From assembly GCA_028554795.2 (NCBI GenBank), contig CM068842.1, positions 24,834,590 through 24,898,589 on the forward strand: 64,000 nt of DNA, in the 5' to 3' direction. The notes under the pieces are model-generated. The model saw only the letters and a list, made by a program, of their open reading frames with translations. It had not been told where the DNA came from and made no database searches. The translations under genes were made by a program, and so were the position numbers. Shown here one piece after another: positions 38,296 through 52,580 of the stretch; positions within the stretch are counted from its first letter, which is position 1; every line of letters begins with the position of its first letter. The DNA comes from Sinohyriopsis cumingii. Lineage: Eukaryota; Mollusca; Bivalvia; Unionida; Unionidae.

Positions 38296-38644
38296 ATAAA
38301 CACAAACCACTAAATGTGGACACATTCATACCAATGAAATATTGTATGACATTCTTACAGTACATGAATCATGCAACATTCAAGACAAGAAATTAACTTC
38401 TGAACTCAAAGAAAATTGAAGTAATGAATTTAAAATGAATAAATTAAACAAATGATTACAAACATACATCAATGTGTGATTGAGACAATACCTTGTGCTT
38501 TCCTGAAACTCACTCCATTTTTATACAAGCTGAATATCTCTTTCCGTGTCTCTCAAATTTTCCAGACCACGTCTCTTGGACAGTTTAATGGGAAAAGTAC
38601 TTTTTACTGATCTCAGAGCTAGCTTCCCCTTTCCTCAGAAAAAC

Positions 38645-38963
38645 TGCTCCGGTGGCCAGTTGGTTAGAGCATCTGCCTGAGATGCGTGAGGTCTTGGGTT
38701 TGATCCCCGGTCGAGTCATACCAAAGACTTACAAAATGGTACTAACAGCTGCCTCGCTTGGTGCTCAGCATTAAAAGGTTAGTGTTAGGACTGGTCGGCC
38801 TGGTGTCAGGATAATGTGACTGGGTGGGATATCATGCTACATGTCTGCAGCATGATGCCCCAGTACTAGACATCACTATAAACTGTCACACTGCAGACAT
38901 AGTAGTGATATGACTGAAAAATTGTTACAGCTAGATTAAAAATCCAAATCATACACACACACT
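38645..38963 (+). mobile_element. tRNA-derived SINE, family 1, near full length
   Basis: The head is GCTCCGGTGGCCAGTTGGTT, followed by AGAGCATC (A-box) and GGGTTTGATCCC (B-box). The body has GTGACTGGGTGGGATATCATG and the A/C-rich end ACACACACAC. It is the most complete of the four copies. Confidence 0.88.
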
Positions 38964-39539
38964 CCACAGAAAAACTTGGACTGCTGAATTTTGCAAGGAA
39001 ATAACTTAAAACTTTGAATTTTGTTAGGGAAACACACCCGCTTGTTTAGCTTAGCCAATCAAGATTAACTTTCTCTAACTGCTAAAATTTTAATACTCCC
39101 ATTGAAGTCAAAATATTCTCTCTAGTCCACCTTTATTAATAACTATTCAGGAAACTATCATTGTATGACACCTGTTTCAAAATGGCCCAAGATTTCCCAG
39201 ATTTTGTCTCTGGTTTGTCTCTACTTTGTCATTTTCTCCACCTAACCCTATGTTCACATATCTTTTGAACTGTTATCCTGGCAAGTCCTAATTAAAATAT
39301 GGCTCCCAAATGAGAGGTTAACCATTGGAAGCTAACAATTTATGGCGAGCCTGGCCCATAGATCAGTCGTAATGGTTACATCTCGTGGTTGGTGGTCAAT
39401 TTCCAAAAAGAACTTTCATTCATATGAGTAGTGTTGGAATTAAGATATTCTGAAAATAATTGCAAAGATGTCTTTCTCATAAACTGAATAATTGCATTCT
39501 GCAGTTGACAGTTTCCTACTACTATATGCTACTGAAAAT

Positions 39540-42500
39540 AGTAGCTGTCGCTAATCGTAAGTTATGCATGAAGATCGAAAATCCAGCCCCACCCCCAGTA
39601 TGTTTCCATCATACTCTTGCAATAGAACTACCCTATAATCTCTGTAAGAAGCGTCAATATTTAAGACAAAGTTCTTCATCACATATGGTAATTTTACTGC
39701 TGCATCTGACTTCTGTCATTTAACATTTGAAATGCATGTTCATGTGCATCTGTCCAAATAACATTCATTGGAGCCTTCTTTCTAGTCAAAGACAGTCAAT
39801 GGGCACTGAAGCTAGAAGCATACCTGTGATAGTACCCATGCCTGTCCCAAGGTTGAACTTCCCTCTTAGTGGTTGGTCCTGCTGCATCCATGAGTTAGTC
39901 AACTTTAGAGCTATCTGGTGTTAACATGTCTTAGTGTATTTCCCGAACCCTACATGGTGTGGTCATCCAGTAAATTTCATCTAAGTCACTCTAAAACTTT
40001 TCTCAGCTAAATGATATGATTGTCCGAAGTAACTGTTGCTAATAGTAAAGTCATCCATGAAGTTCAAAAATCCAGCCCCCCACCCCCCACCCCAAATAAT
40101 TTCCTCATCATACAGGTGAAGATACATGGTACATTCTGACCCGAATGGCACGACTGTCCATTGGTACATTCCATCTGGAGTTACACAGTTAAGTGTTCAC
40201 TATGAACTGGAATTCGCCAATACCCTTTTGACAGGTCAGTTTTCGAAAAATGTTTCACATTGGTCACTCAGTCAAATATCGACTTGGGATTCTGTAACAT
40301 TTCTACTTGAAATTCTGTTATCCTGTTTAATTTCATATAGTCGACACAGAATCAATGAGTGCCATCCATTTTATACACCAAAATAGCGGGAGAGCTATAT
40401 ACTGATTCAGGTTGTTCTTTGACTCCCAAGTTGTTCATAGATTGAATTTCATCTCTGACAGTTTCTAATTTCATGTGTGTTAGTGGATAAGGTTTCAATT
40501 TCACTGGTTTTTCATCCAGTAGCTTCACTCTGAACTTCCCTAAATCTGACTTGCCAGGTTGTTCTATCAAGACAGTAATATAATCTTGGAGTATTGACTC
40601 CACCTCCTTTCATTGCTCTAATGTTAATGACTCATCAAGGACATCGTTGACATAGGTTTCTTCCCTCATCAAAGGACAACTAGGAAGTTTTTCTGCCTCT
40701 TCTCCTTGTCGTCGGGTTCTGTAGTCACAACTGTAGCACCCATGAGCTCTGCAGTTGTCTCTCTTTCATGATGATACTTAAGTAAGTTGTCATGGTAAGT
40801 TTCTGTTTGTCTCCTACCCTGATATGGTAGTTCTGTCCAACCTTCTTCTCTGTTACAGTGAACAGTCCCCTCCAAGAAACTTGAAGTTTGTTGTGCTCTA
40901 ATGGAAACAACAGCAACACTTTGTCACCCTCCTTGAACTGTCTTTCCTGCATCTTTCTTTTGTAATATGTACTTGGCTTGACATCCCTATACTTCTGGGA
41001 GATCATTCTGAGCCAAGTTACATGCTTCCTGTGAAAATCAACAATATACTTTTATCTTGTTTGTGATTCATCGGATGCAGTTCATCAATCCATAACTGTT
41101 TCAATACAGCCGTAAGTCCCATTACTGTCCTACCATAAACTAATTCAGAAGATGAAAATCCTAAACTAGACGGTGGTACTTTGTGGTAAGCGAAATGTGT
41201 CACAGGAAGGTATTGATCCCAATCCCTGGGTCAACTTTCACAAAGCCTTCTCAGAGCTTGCTTCACAGTCTAATTAAAATGCTCTACTGAACCACTGCAC
41301 TGCAGAAAATAAGGAGAGGTATTCAGGTGTCTAACGGACACTAACTGGTTTACCTCATCCATCAACTTGCTCACATCCAGCACACCCAGGTCATTTATTA
41401 TCTCTTCAATAACACCACCTCTTAACCAGACTCTTAACAAGGTCTCAGCCACTGTAACTGAGACAATGTTTTCTTTATGCGATGATCTACGGGTATCAGA
41501 TGGCATAATAACTATTCTTAATACATAACAAATTCCACTCTCTGATGCAGGCTTTATTTGATTAATCAGATCCATTGCCAACTTTGAGAAAGGCTCATCA
41601 GTCATTGGGGTGGTTCCTAGTGGCACTGGGTGATGGGAGATTTTAGGTGCCAACCGTTGAAACCTGTTACATGACAAACAAAAACTCTGCACATCCCCAT
41701 ACACACCTGGCTAATAGAACTCCCTCACTAGCCTATCTCTTCAACATGCCCATGTGGCTTCCAAGTAAACCGTCATGTGCCAGCCTAAGCACTTCAGCTC
41801 ACTTAGCTCTTGATAATAACCTATTTAAACGTATCTGTCCTTTCCTGACATACCAGTACAAGATACCCCATTTAAACACTTCACTTTGCTATCTGGTAAT
41901 TTCCATATCGACCTGTCTTTAGCACACCTGTGTACTTTGTTGAGAGACAGATCTTCCTCTTGAAGTTTTACTAAAGTGCCACGTAGCAAATTGTTTATGG
42001 GTAAAGTCATGGTTCTCAGCAGTTTGACTTTCTCTTCATAGACCTCATCTCAGCAGACCCCACATACACAGATGCACAAGTCACAGAGTTAGGCTGTGCC
42101 AGCACATACCTATATTTTACGATCACTTTGTGAGAAAAACCCAGACAAACATGCTGCTTCAATTTGCCCTTTCACATAAGGCTAGCTTATGTCAATGTTC
42201 CTGACTGGGAGTGAATCTTTAGTCCTGTCGGCAGACTGAGCTTCCACTGTCTTCCCTGTTTAATCTCCAGGCTTGATATATTTACTTTCTACCAAGGATG
42301 GATTACTGCAGCTGTAATCATAAAGCATGGCTGCCATTTCACTATTTTTTGTAGCTACTGCTGTGTTAGTCAACTGGTTTTTGCTTCTCAGTAGTATGCA
42401 AAGTTACTGTGCGAATCGTTGGACAATACTTTCTACAATCCTTAAACACATGGCCTTGCTTGTTGCAGCCACAGATGATTGAGGGTACCCTTATCTGCCC

Positions 42501-43620
42501 CATTAAGTCTTCCTGTTCCATGGAGATAATCATAGCTGGGATTCCTGGCCCCCCCCCCCCCATTCTGACTATTCTATTTTGTTTATGCTCCCTTGGTGGC
42601 CTTCCTAGGTTTGCTGATGCTGGGTCACTCCCTGTTACCCTAGGTGGTTGGATGTGAGTGCACATTTTCATAATGGTCAGCCATCATGTTGATATCTTCC
42701 AATGTCAAGAACTCATGCTCTGCTAAGAACACGATTAAAACTTTATGATATGTACTCAAAACATGCTCTTTCAGCATCTCTTTGCATATACTGTTGTATG
42801 TTCACACCACACTTGTCATTTCATCCATTTATGAAGAAGTACATGTGCATGAAATTGTGCATAAGTTTCTGTAGTTCTCTTTGACGACTGTCTGAAGAGT
42901 CTTTGGAAACTTTCAGCTGACAGGTCATAGTGCCACACAGTGTATCCCCTTGAGTACAAGACTGAGAGTCATAACCTCCTTAATGTTAAAACTGGGGATC
43001 AGACTGAGTAAAAAATAAACTTTAGTACCAAAACTGGGGATCAAATTAAACATCTGGGGATCTCTGAAGCGCAAATGAGGTTAAAGGGAAACACTGCATA
43101 TTAGTACTTTCTTCAGGGCGTCATAGTCATCTACATTATTTGGCATCATATTATGGTAAATGACTTTTGCTTCTCCCTGCTGGAACATTGATAGCTCACT
43201 GATCTTTGGGCATCTGATGCACCAGTGCCAACTTTTTGTATTGCGTCAAAAATATTTCAGTGATTTCTTCATTGTCATTGGACATGGGCATGGTGATCTG
43301 TATGAGTTGTCTGACTTCAGATCACTTACTTGTGGGTCCTGAACATTCATTCAAGTCTTTGCACCTTCTGGACTCAACTTTGATCCTCAACCTCGCCATT
43401 GCTAATATATGTTCACATTCCCTAGCTGTTTCCTTGGCTTGCAATCTGGCTAACGTGCAATCTTTCTCCTTTTCTCACTCCACTGCTTGTCTTTCTTTTT
43501 CTTGGTCTGCTGTCTGTCTTTATCTTTCTCTTGCTCTGTTGCTGCTGCTTGTCCTTCTTTCTCATGTTCTGCCATTTGTTGTTCCTTGTTTTCTCTAACA
43601 CTTCACTCCACAAATTGAGC
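39540..43620 (-). mobile_element. Decayed Ty3-type retroelement with gag-integrase-RT-RNase H order
   Basis: Read on the minus strand, gag-like sequence (about 43600-43190) and a knuckle remnant (CGCNKQGHVFKDC, near 42470) come first. Integrase follows: FCLSCNRFQRLAP, AMDLINQI and a PYFLQCSGSVEHFN catalytic-Glu region (41704-41280), then LGFSSSELVYGR (41160) and GDKVLLLFPLEHNKLQVSW (40940). RT follows: KPYPLTHMKLETVRDEI and SSPAILVYKMDGT (40500-40355), YQWTVVPFG and FMDDFTI (40165-40050). RNase H-like WTDA and DAS remnants come last (39760-39600). Stops and frameshifts are frequent. No LTRs were recognised. Integrase before RT in a Ty3-type element fits the Gmr1 group. Confidence 0.75.
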
Positions 43621-44684
43621 TAACTGGGCCCCAAACTCATCCTCACCAATCAACTCAAATTACCCGGCTGACTGTCAGTCTGTCACCATCCTGGTCAGTT
43701 TGTGCGGTGTTCTTTGCCTACTTTAGTCTGACTGCCCTCTCAAACAATAGCTCCACACGTATTTGCCTGCTATGTTATGGCCCTACCTATGGACTCATTT
43801 TAACTAGACTATCCCTTGCACAAACAATCAATAAAAAGACAGTACCAGCCTGAATTTTTTTTATTGAAAGTTTATTTTTAAAAATCCAGATACATTAAGA
43901 GCATTTCAGAGAATGGTATTCAGATTCAGGTAATGGTTAGCAGTGTCCACTTGTCAGGAGAAAATGGAAATTATCAACATAAACCCAAATTGTTAGTAGT
44001 CACTTATAAAAGTGCCTACCCAGCCATTTTTTTAAAAAAATGGATGGTTTGTACTTTGAACTAGATAGTCTTAACAGTCACCACGAAGCTATAGATAGAA
44101 ATATTTGAGATGAGAGCTAAGGCTTCAACATTTTATTTTCAACTGAGCTTGATACCAGCTGCAAAGAGCTGAATTCTTGGTGCAAAAACCTTAAACAAAC
44201 GAGAAACTTATGAAGGGTGCACATCATGATCTTCTTCACAGTTGCAACACTGATAATTCCAAGTAGAAATGAAATGAAAACAGAACAGTATTGTTTAGAA
44301 ATTTACTTGTTAAAAACTTCCAAGTTATTGTTACAAATCTAGACTAACCTGCATGTTATAAAGAGATTGAATCTCCATTTTAAAAATATATAAAAAAATC
44401 AAAATGCGTGAATTATCACACTAAAGTTAAAGTTAAATGCCTCGAAAATTTCTTGGAATGAAAACATAAAAAATAAAGAACTGTACATTAATGAGCTTTC
44501 TGTATAACTCTGTTTAATCACTGTCAGTATTGAAAAATTTCGATAAAATTTTCTTTTAAATGGAGTGTGTATTCAGTAGTAGGGTGTAAGAAAAAGGTTC
44601 ACATTCTGGTACAAAAACCTGTGTTCCATTTGCGAAACAATCACTTGCCTGTGTTTGCAATTTAAATCCATTCATATATCCCAT

Positions 44685-44798
44685 GTGGGTCGGTGGTTCT
44701 TTCCGTGGGTTTTCCAGGTTCTTCCTCCATTAATACTGGCTGCCATGTATAGCCTATCATCTGCTGAAAAATGACATTAAACCCTACAACAACAACAA
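44685..44798 (+). mobile_element. 5'-truncated family 2 SINE
   Basis: Matches the 3' half of 32132-32378, starting at GTGGGTCGGTGGTTCTTTCC and ending in CAACAACAA. A 12-bp duplication CATATATCCCAT flanks it (44673-44684 and 44799-44810). Confidence 0.88.
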
Positions 44799-46165
44799 CA
44801 TATATCCCATACCCAAAAATTTTAAAATCCAAAGCTAAAGAGTTCATCACTACACAGTATGTATGAGGGACTGGTTCCAGTTATGTATGGGCCTACATCT
44901 CATGTTATTTTTCTTTCAGTGGGTTGGTTGTACATTATCTTTTATAAACCTCCAGATGTCTTAAATTCTTTTAAAGGATACATTAAACAATTTCAAAAGA
45001 ATGTTTGAATAAAAAGGTGATATGTAATGAATACAAAGCCACATAAGTGCTTTGTTCTGAGTCAAGGGATAGAACCTGTTTGATATGGCATAGGAATATT
45101 CATCTCAGCTGTTTCAAAACTTGTCCTTCACACTGACTTGGAACAAAATGTACCAGAAGTTTTATCTGTGTACAAGAGTAGAGAAATTTTCAAGAAGCTT
45201 GTCTGCCCACCAGACTATCATACAGAAAAACATTTGGTTGCCAAGCAACATCTGGTTGCCTGCGTAAAAGTCGCTGAGGGAATTCCAGTTTTGTTGCTCG
45301 GTTATTTTAAAATGAGTTCTGCAATCTGTGTGTGTGTGTGGATAATACCACATGGAGAGTCTGTTTTATTGATTTCCCTCATCATATGATTGGAAACTTA
45401 GATGGACTTGTTTTAAACCATTGGTTTCAAACGTTGGTTATTTGGTTGGGCTTTGACTTTCAGTCAGTTGGTTTCCTAGTGTTAATTTTAAGTTAAGGGT
45501 TTCAGGATTATTAAATTCCTGATGTAAATTCAAACATAGTTAACTCACCACACAAGTCATTGGTCTCATTTTCATATCGGGAATAATCTTCTATGCATAG
45601 TTTCTGTTGGTAATTTGAAACAAAATTGTTTCCAGTAAATATTATTTTATGCTTACAATTTAGTCTGGTGTCTGCTAAAGTATGTTGTATATTTGCAGAC
45701 TAATTCAGAATTCAAAAATCTTCATTCTTGAGGGTGTAAATTGGACATATAAATTTACACAATATATTTATACAACAGTATGTGTAATGGGATGAAAACT
45801 TGTATCCCAAGTACATTTTTGTCTCTTGAATTCTAAAACAAAGGTAATCCAGTAGCATACTGTATTTCTCGTTAGTATCAGTTTATTTTATTTAATTCAA
45901 TATGAAATGAGGAAACAGTATCGATTTTACATAAAACTTTTTGTTTATATTTTGTTATATTGTTGCAGAAATCTGTTGCTGCCAAAACAAGTAAAGATTG
46001 TCAAAAATTTAAAACCAGTAACCAATAGGCATTATTCAAAGGCAGGTCAGTTAAATGATACACGAAATATAGTCTCTGCCATTTATTTCATTTCAGAAAA
46101 TTACTAAATTTTGGCAATTCAGAATACAAAAGCATGAAACTACAATGTTTTCATTTAAATTTTAG

Positions 46166-46244
46166 GACCCAAGCATATATGGTGCTGATTGCACACTAGA
46201 TCCAAGCGTCTGCATAAAAGGGGAACCACTGGAGGCAGGAGATG
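46166..46244 (+). CDS. P2RX: P2X purinoceptor, coding exon 4
   Basis: 79 bases from acceptor AAATTTTAG to donor GTAATA. It starts in phase 0 and ends with one extra base. It encodes DPSIYGADCTLDPSVCIKGE, then PLEAGD. This matches the second and third conserved cysteines of the P2X head region. The last six bases (GAGATG) and the donor are shared with each unit of the satellite that fills the following intron. Confidence 0.88.
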
Positions 46245-49200
46245 GTAATATTAATATAGCAGAGTGCAAAATAAATTTCAGTATTTAAGATGGTAATATT
46301 AATATAGTAGAGGTCAAAATAAATTTCAGTATTTGAGATGACAATATTAATATAGTAGAGTGCAAAATAAATTTCAGTATTTGAGATGGTAATATTAATA
46401 TAGTAGAGTGCAAAATAAATTTCAGTATTTGAGATGGTAATATTAATATTGTAGAGTGCAAAATAAATTTCAGTATTTAAGATGGTAATATTAATATAGT
46501 AGAGTGCAAAATAAATTTCAGTATTTGAGATGGTAATATTAATATTGTAGAGTGCAAAATAAATTTCAGTATTTAAGATGGTAATATTAATATAGTAGAG
46601 TGCAAAAAAAATTTCATTTTTTGAGATGGTAATATTAATATAGTAGAGTGCAAAATAAATTTCATTACTTGAGATGGTAATATTAATATAGTAGAGTGCA
46701 AAATAAATTTCATTATTTGAGATGGTAATATTAATATAGTAGAGTGCAAAATAAATTTCAGTATTTAAGATGGTAATATTAATATAGTAGAGTGCAAAAT
46801 AAATTTCAGTATTTCATATGGCAATATTAATATAGTAGAGTGCAAAATAAATTTCAGTATTTGAGATGGTAATATTAATATAGTAGAGTGCAAAATAAAT
46901 TTCAGTATTTAAGATGGTAATATTAATATAGTAGAGTGCAAAATAAATTTCAGTATTTAAGATGGTAATATTAATATAGTAGAGTGCAAAATAAATTTCA
47001 GTATTTGAGATGGTAATATTAATATAGTAGAGTGCAAAATAAATTTCAGTATTTGAGATGGTAATATTAATATTGTAGAGTGCAAAATAAATTTCAGTAT
47101 TTAAGATGGTAATATTAATATAGTAGAGTGCAAAAAAAATTTCATTTTTTGAGATGGTAATATTAATATAGTAGAGTGCAAAATAAATTTCATTACTTGA
47201 GATGGTAATATTAATATAGTAGAGTGCAAAATAAATTTCATTATTTGAGATGGTATCATTAATATAGTAGAGTGCAAAATAAATTTCAGTATTTAAGATG
47301 GTAATATTAATATAGTAGAGTGCAAAATAAATTTCAGTATTTCATACGGCAATATTAATATAGTAGAGTGCAAAATAAATTTCAGTATTTGAGATGGTAA
47401 TATTAATATAGTAGAGTGCAAAATAAATTTCATTATTTGAGATGGTAATATTAATATAGTAGAGTGCAAAATAAATTTCATTATTTGAGATGGTAATATT
47501 AATATAGTAGAGTGCAAAATAAATTTCAGTATTTCATATGGCAATATTAATATAGTAGAGTGCAAAATAAATTTCAGTATTTGAGATGGTAATATTAATA
47601 TAGCAGAGTGCAAAATAAATTTCAGTATTTAAGATGGTAATATTAATATAGTAGAGGTCAAAATAAATTTCAGTATTTGAGATGACAATATTAATATAGT
47701 AGAGTGCAAAATAAATTTCATTATTTGAGATGGTAATATTAATATTGTAGAGTGCAAAATAAATTTCAGTATTTGAGATGGTAATATTAATATAGTAGAG
47801 TGCAAAATAAATTTCAGTATTTGAGATGGTAATATTAATATAGTAGAGTGCAAAATAAATTTCAGTATTTAAGATGGTAATATTAATATAGTAGAGTGCA
47901 AAATAAATTTCAGTATTTCATACGGCAATATTAATATAGTAGAGTGCAAAATAAATTTCAGTATTTGAGATGGTAATATTAATATAGTAGAGTGCAAAAT
48001 AAATTTCATTATTTGAGATGGTAATATTAATATAGTAGAGTGCAAAATAAATTTCATTATTTGAGATGGTAATATTAATATAGTAGAGTGCAAAATAAAT
48101 TTCAGTATTTCATATGGCAATATTAATATAGTAGAGTGCAAAATAAATTTCAGTATTTGAGATGGTAATATTAATATAGCAGAGTGCAAAATAAATTTCA
48201 GTATTTAAGATGGTAATATTAATATAGTAGAGGTCAAAATAAATTTCAGTATTTGAGATGACAATATTAATATAGTAGAGGTCAAAATAAATTTCATTAT
48301 TTGAGATGGTAATATTAATATTGTAGAGTGCAAAATAAATTTCAGTATTTGAGATGGTAATATTAATATAGTAGAGTGCAAAATAAATTTCAGTATTTGA
48401 GATGGTAATATTAATATTGTAGAGTGCAAAATAAATTTCAGTATTTAAGATGGTAATATTAATATAGTAGAGTGCAAAATAAATTTCAGTATTTGAGATG
48501 GTAATATTAATATAGTAGAGTGCAAAATAAATTTCAGTATTTGAGATGGTAATATTAATATTGTAGAGTGCAAAATAAATTTCAGTATTTAAGATGGTAA
48601 TATTAATATAGTAGAGTGCAAAAAAAATTTCATTTTTTGAGATGGTAATATTAATATAGTAGAGTGCAAAATAAATTTCATTACTTGAGATGGTAATATT
48701 AATATAGTAGAGTGCAAAATAAATTTCATTATTTGAGATGGTAATATTAATATAGTAGAGTGCAAAATAAATTTCAGTATTTAAGATGGTAATATTAATA
48801 TAGCAGAGTGCAAAATAAATTTCAGTATTTCATATGGCAATATTAATATAGTAGAGTGCAAAATAAATTTCAGTATTTGAGATGACAATATTAATATAGC
48901 AGAGTGCAAAATAAATTTCAGTATTTGAGATGGTAATATTAATATAGCAGAGTGCAAAATAAATTTCAGTATTTAAGATGGTAATATTAATATAGTAGAG
49001 TGCAAAATAAATTTCAGTATTTGAGATGGTAATATTAATATAGTAGAGTGCAAAATAAATTTCAGTATTTGAGATGGTAATATTAATATTGTAGAGTGCA
49101 AAATAAATTTCAGTATTTAAGATGGTAATATTAATATAGTAGAGTGCAAAAAAAATTTCATTTTTTGAGATGGTAATATTAATATAGTAGAGTGCAAAAT

Positions 49201-52200
49201 AAATTTCATTACTTGAGATGGTAATATTAATATAGTAGAGTGCAAAATAAATTTCATTATTTGAGATGGTAATATTAATATAGTAGAGTGCAAAATAAAT
49301 TTCAGTATTTAAGATGGTAATATTAATATAGCAGAGTGCAAAATAAATTTCAGTATTTCATATGGCAATATTAATATAGTAGAGTGCAAAATAAATTTCA
49401 GTATTTGAGATGACAATATTAATATAGCAGAGTGCAAAATAAATTTCAGTATTTGAGATGGTAATATTAATATAGTAGAGTGCAAAATAGATTTCAGTAT
49501 TTCATATGGCAATATTAATATAGTAGAGTGCAAAATAAATTTCATTATTTAAGATGGTAATATTAATATAGCAGAGTGCAAAATAAATTTCAGTATTTAA
49601 GATGGTAATATTAATATAGCAGAGTGCAAAATAAATTTCAGTATTTCATATGGCAATATTAATATAGCAGATTGCAAAATAAATTTCAGTATTTAAGATG
49701 GTAATATTAATATAGTAGAGTGCAAAAAAAATTTCATTTTTTGAGATGGTAATATTAATATAGTAGAGTGCAAAATAAATTTCATTACTTGAGATGGTAA
49801 TATTAATATAGTAGAGTGCAAAATAAATTTCATTATTTGAGATGGTAATATTAATATAGTAGAGTGCAAAATAAATTTCAGTATTTAAGATGGTAATATT
49901 AATATAGCAGAGTGCAAAATAAATTTCAGTATTTCATATGGCAATATTAATATAGTAGAGTGCAAAATAAATTTCAGTATTTGAGATGACAATATTAATA
50001 TAGCAGAGTGCAAAATAAATTTCATTATTTGAGATGGTAATATTAATATAGCAGAGTGCAAAATAAATTTCAGTATTTGAGATGGTAATATTAATATAGT
50101 AGAGTGCAAAATAAATTTCAGTATTTGAGATGACAATATTAATATAGCAGAGTGCAAAATAAATTTCATTATTTGAGATGGTAATATTAATATAGCAGAG
50201 TGCAAAATAAATTTCAGTATTTGAGATGGTAATATTAATATAGTAGAGTGCAAAATAAATTTCAGTATTTGAGATGGTAATATTAATATTGTAGAGTGCA
50301 AAATAAATTTCAGTATTTGAGATGGTAATATTAATATAGTAGAGTGCAAAATAAATTTCAGTATTTGAGATGGTAATATTAATATAGTAGAGTGCAAAAT
50401 AAATTTCATTATTTGAGATGGTAATATTAATATAGTAGAGTGCAAAATAAATTTCATTATTTGAGATGGTAATATTAATATAGCAGAGTGCAAAATAAAT
50501 TTCAGTATTTGAGATGGTAATATTAATATAGTAGAGTGCAAAATAAATTTCAGTATTTGAGATGACAATATTAATATAGCAGAGTGCAAAATAAATTTCA
50601 TTATTTGAGATGGTAATATTAATATAGCAGAGTGCAAAATAAATTTCAGTATTTGAGATGGTAATATTAATATAGTAGAGTGCAAAATAAATTTCATTAT
50701 TTAAGATGGTAATATTAATATAGTAGAGTGCAAAATAAATTTCATTATTTGAGATGGTAATATTAATATAGTAGAGTGCAAAATAAATTTCATTATTTGA
50801 GATGGTAATATTAATATAGCAGAGTGCAAAATAAATTTCAGTATTTGAGATGGTAATATTAATATAGTAGAGTGCAAAATAAATTTCAGTATTTGAGATG
50901 ACAATATTAATATAGCAGAGTGCAAAATAAATTTCATTATTTGAGATGGTAATATTAATATAGCAGAGTGCAAAATAAATTTCAGTATTTGAGATGGTAA
51001 TATTAATATAGTAGAGTGCAAAATAAATTTCAGTATTTGAGATGGTAATATTAATATTGTAGAGTGCAAAATAAATTTCAGTATTTGAGATGGTAATATT
51101 AATATAGTAGAGTGCAAAATAAATTTCAGTATTTAAGATGGTAATATTAATATAGTAGAGTGCAAAATAGATTTCAGTATTTCATATGGCAATATTAATA
51201 TAGTAGAGTGCAAAATAAATTTCATTATTTAAGATGGTAATATTAATATAGCAGAGTGCAAAATAAATTTCAGTATTTCATATGGCAATATTAATATAGT
51301 AGACTGCAAAATAAATTTCATTATTTAAGATGGTAATATTAATATAGCAGAGTGCAAAATAAATTTCAGTATTTAAGATGGTAATATTAATATAGCAGAG
51401 TGCAAAATAAATTTCAGTATTTGAGATGACAATATTAATATAGCAGAGTGCAAAATAAATTTCAGTATTTGAGATGGTAATATTAATATTGTAGAGTGCA
51501 AAATAGATTTCAGTATTTAAGATGGTAATATTAATATAGTAGAGTGCAAAATAAATTTCAGTATTTGAGATGGTAATATTAATATAGTAGAGTGCAAAAT
51601 AAATTTCAGTATTTGAGATGGTAATATTAATATTGTAGAGTGCAAAATAAATTTCAGTATTTAAGATGGTAATATTAATATAGTAGAGTGCAAAAAAAAT
51701 TTCATTTTTTGAGATGGTAATATTAATATAGTAGAGTGCAAAATAAATTTCATTACTTGAGATGGTAATGTTAATATAGTAGAGTGCAAAATAAATTTCA
51801 TTATTTGAGATGGTAATATTAATATAGTAGAGTGCAAAATAAATTTCAGTATTTCATATGGCAATATTAGTATAGTAGAGTGCAAAATAAATTTCAGTAT
51901 TTGAAATGGTAATATTAATATAGTAGAGTGCAAAATAAATTTCAGTATTTAAGATGGTAATATTAATATAGTAGAGTGCAAAATAAATTTCAGTATTTAA
52001 GATGGTAATATTAATATAGTAGAGTGCAAAATAGATTTCAGTATTTCATATGGCAATATTAATATAGTAGAGTGCAAAATAAATTTCAGTATTTGAAATG
52101 GTAATATTAATATAGTAGAGTGCAAAATAAATTTCAGTATTTAAGATGGTAATATTAATATAGTAGAGTGCAAAATAAATTTCATTATTTGAGATGGTAA

Positions 52201-52580
52201 TATTAATATAGTAGAGTGCAAAATAGATTTCAGTATTTGAAATGGTAATATTAATATAGTAGAGGTCAAAATAAATTTCATTTTTTGAGATGGTAATATT
52301 AATATTGTAGAGTGCAAAATAAATTTCAGTATTTAAGATGGTAATATTAATATAGTAGAGTGCAAAATAAATTTCATTATTTGAGATGGTAATATTAATA
52401 TAGTAGAGTGCAAAATAAATTTCAGTATTTGAGATGGTAATATTAATATAGTAGAGTGCAAAATAAATTTCAGTATTTAAGATGGTAATATTAATATAGT
52501 AGAGTGCAAAATAAATGTCATTATTTCATATGGTAATATTACTATAGTATGGTGCAAAATAAATTTCAGTATTTCATATG
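46239..52580 (+). repeat. 48-bp satellite array, about 132 copies, starting at the exon 4 splice donor
   Basis: The consensus unit is GATGGTAATATTAATATAGT, AGAGTGCAAAATAAATTTCA, GTATTTGA. Main variants are AGTATTTAA, ATTATTTGA, TTCATATGGCAATA and GATGACAATA, plus an AAAAAAAATTTCATTTTTTGA variant. Since 48 is divisible by 3, long open frames run through the minus strand with a 16-residue repeat (such as LPSQILKFILHSTILI); these are by-products. The first unit includes the last bases of P2X exon 4. Confidence 0.96.

Larger units (their letters stand above)
34206..46165 (+). other. P2X intron 3
   Basis: Contains a Tigger-like element (35287-36942), a foldback repeat (38171-38295), a family 1 SINE (38645-38963), a decayed Ty3-type retroelement (39540-43620) and a truncated family 2 SINE (44685-44798). 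The remaining sequence, including 36943-38170 and 44811-46165, is A/T-rich with no gene I can support. Confidence 0.75.

Noticed and set aside
47293-51933. Many minus-strand frames with a 16-residue repeat (LPSQILKFILHSTILI)
   Set aside because: They arise because the 48-bp satellite unit is divisible by three and lacks stops in that frame. There is no start context, promoter or non-repeat sequence.
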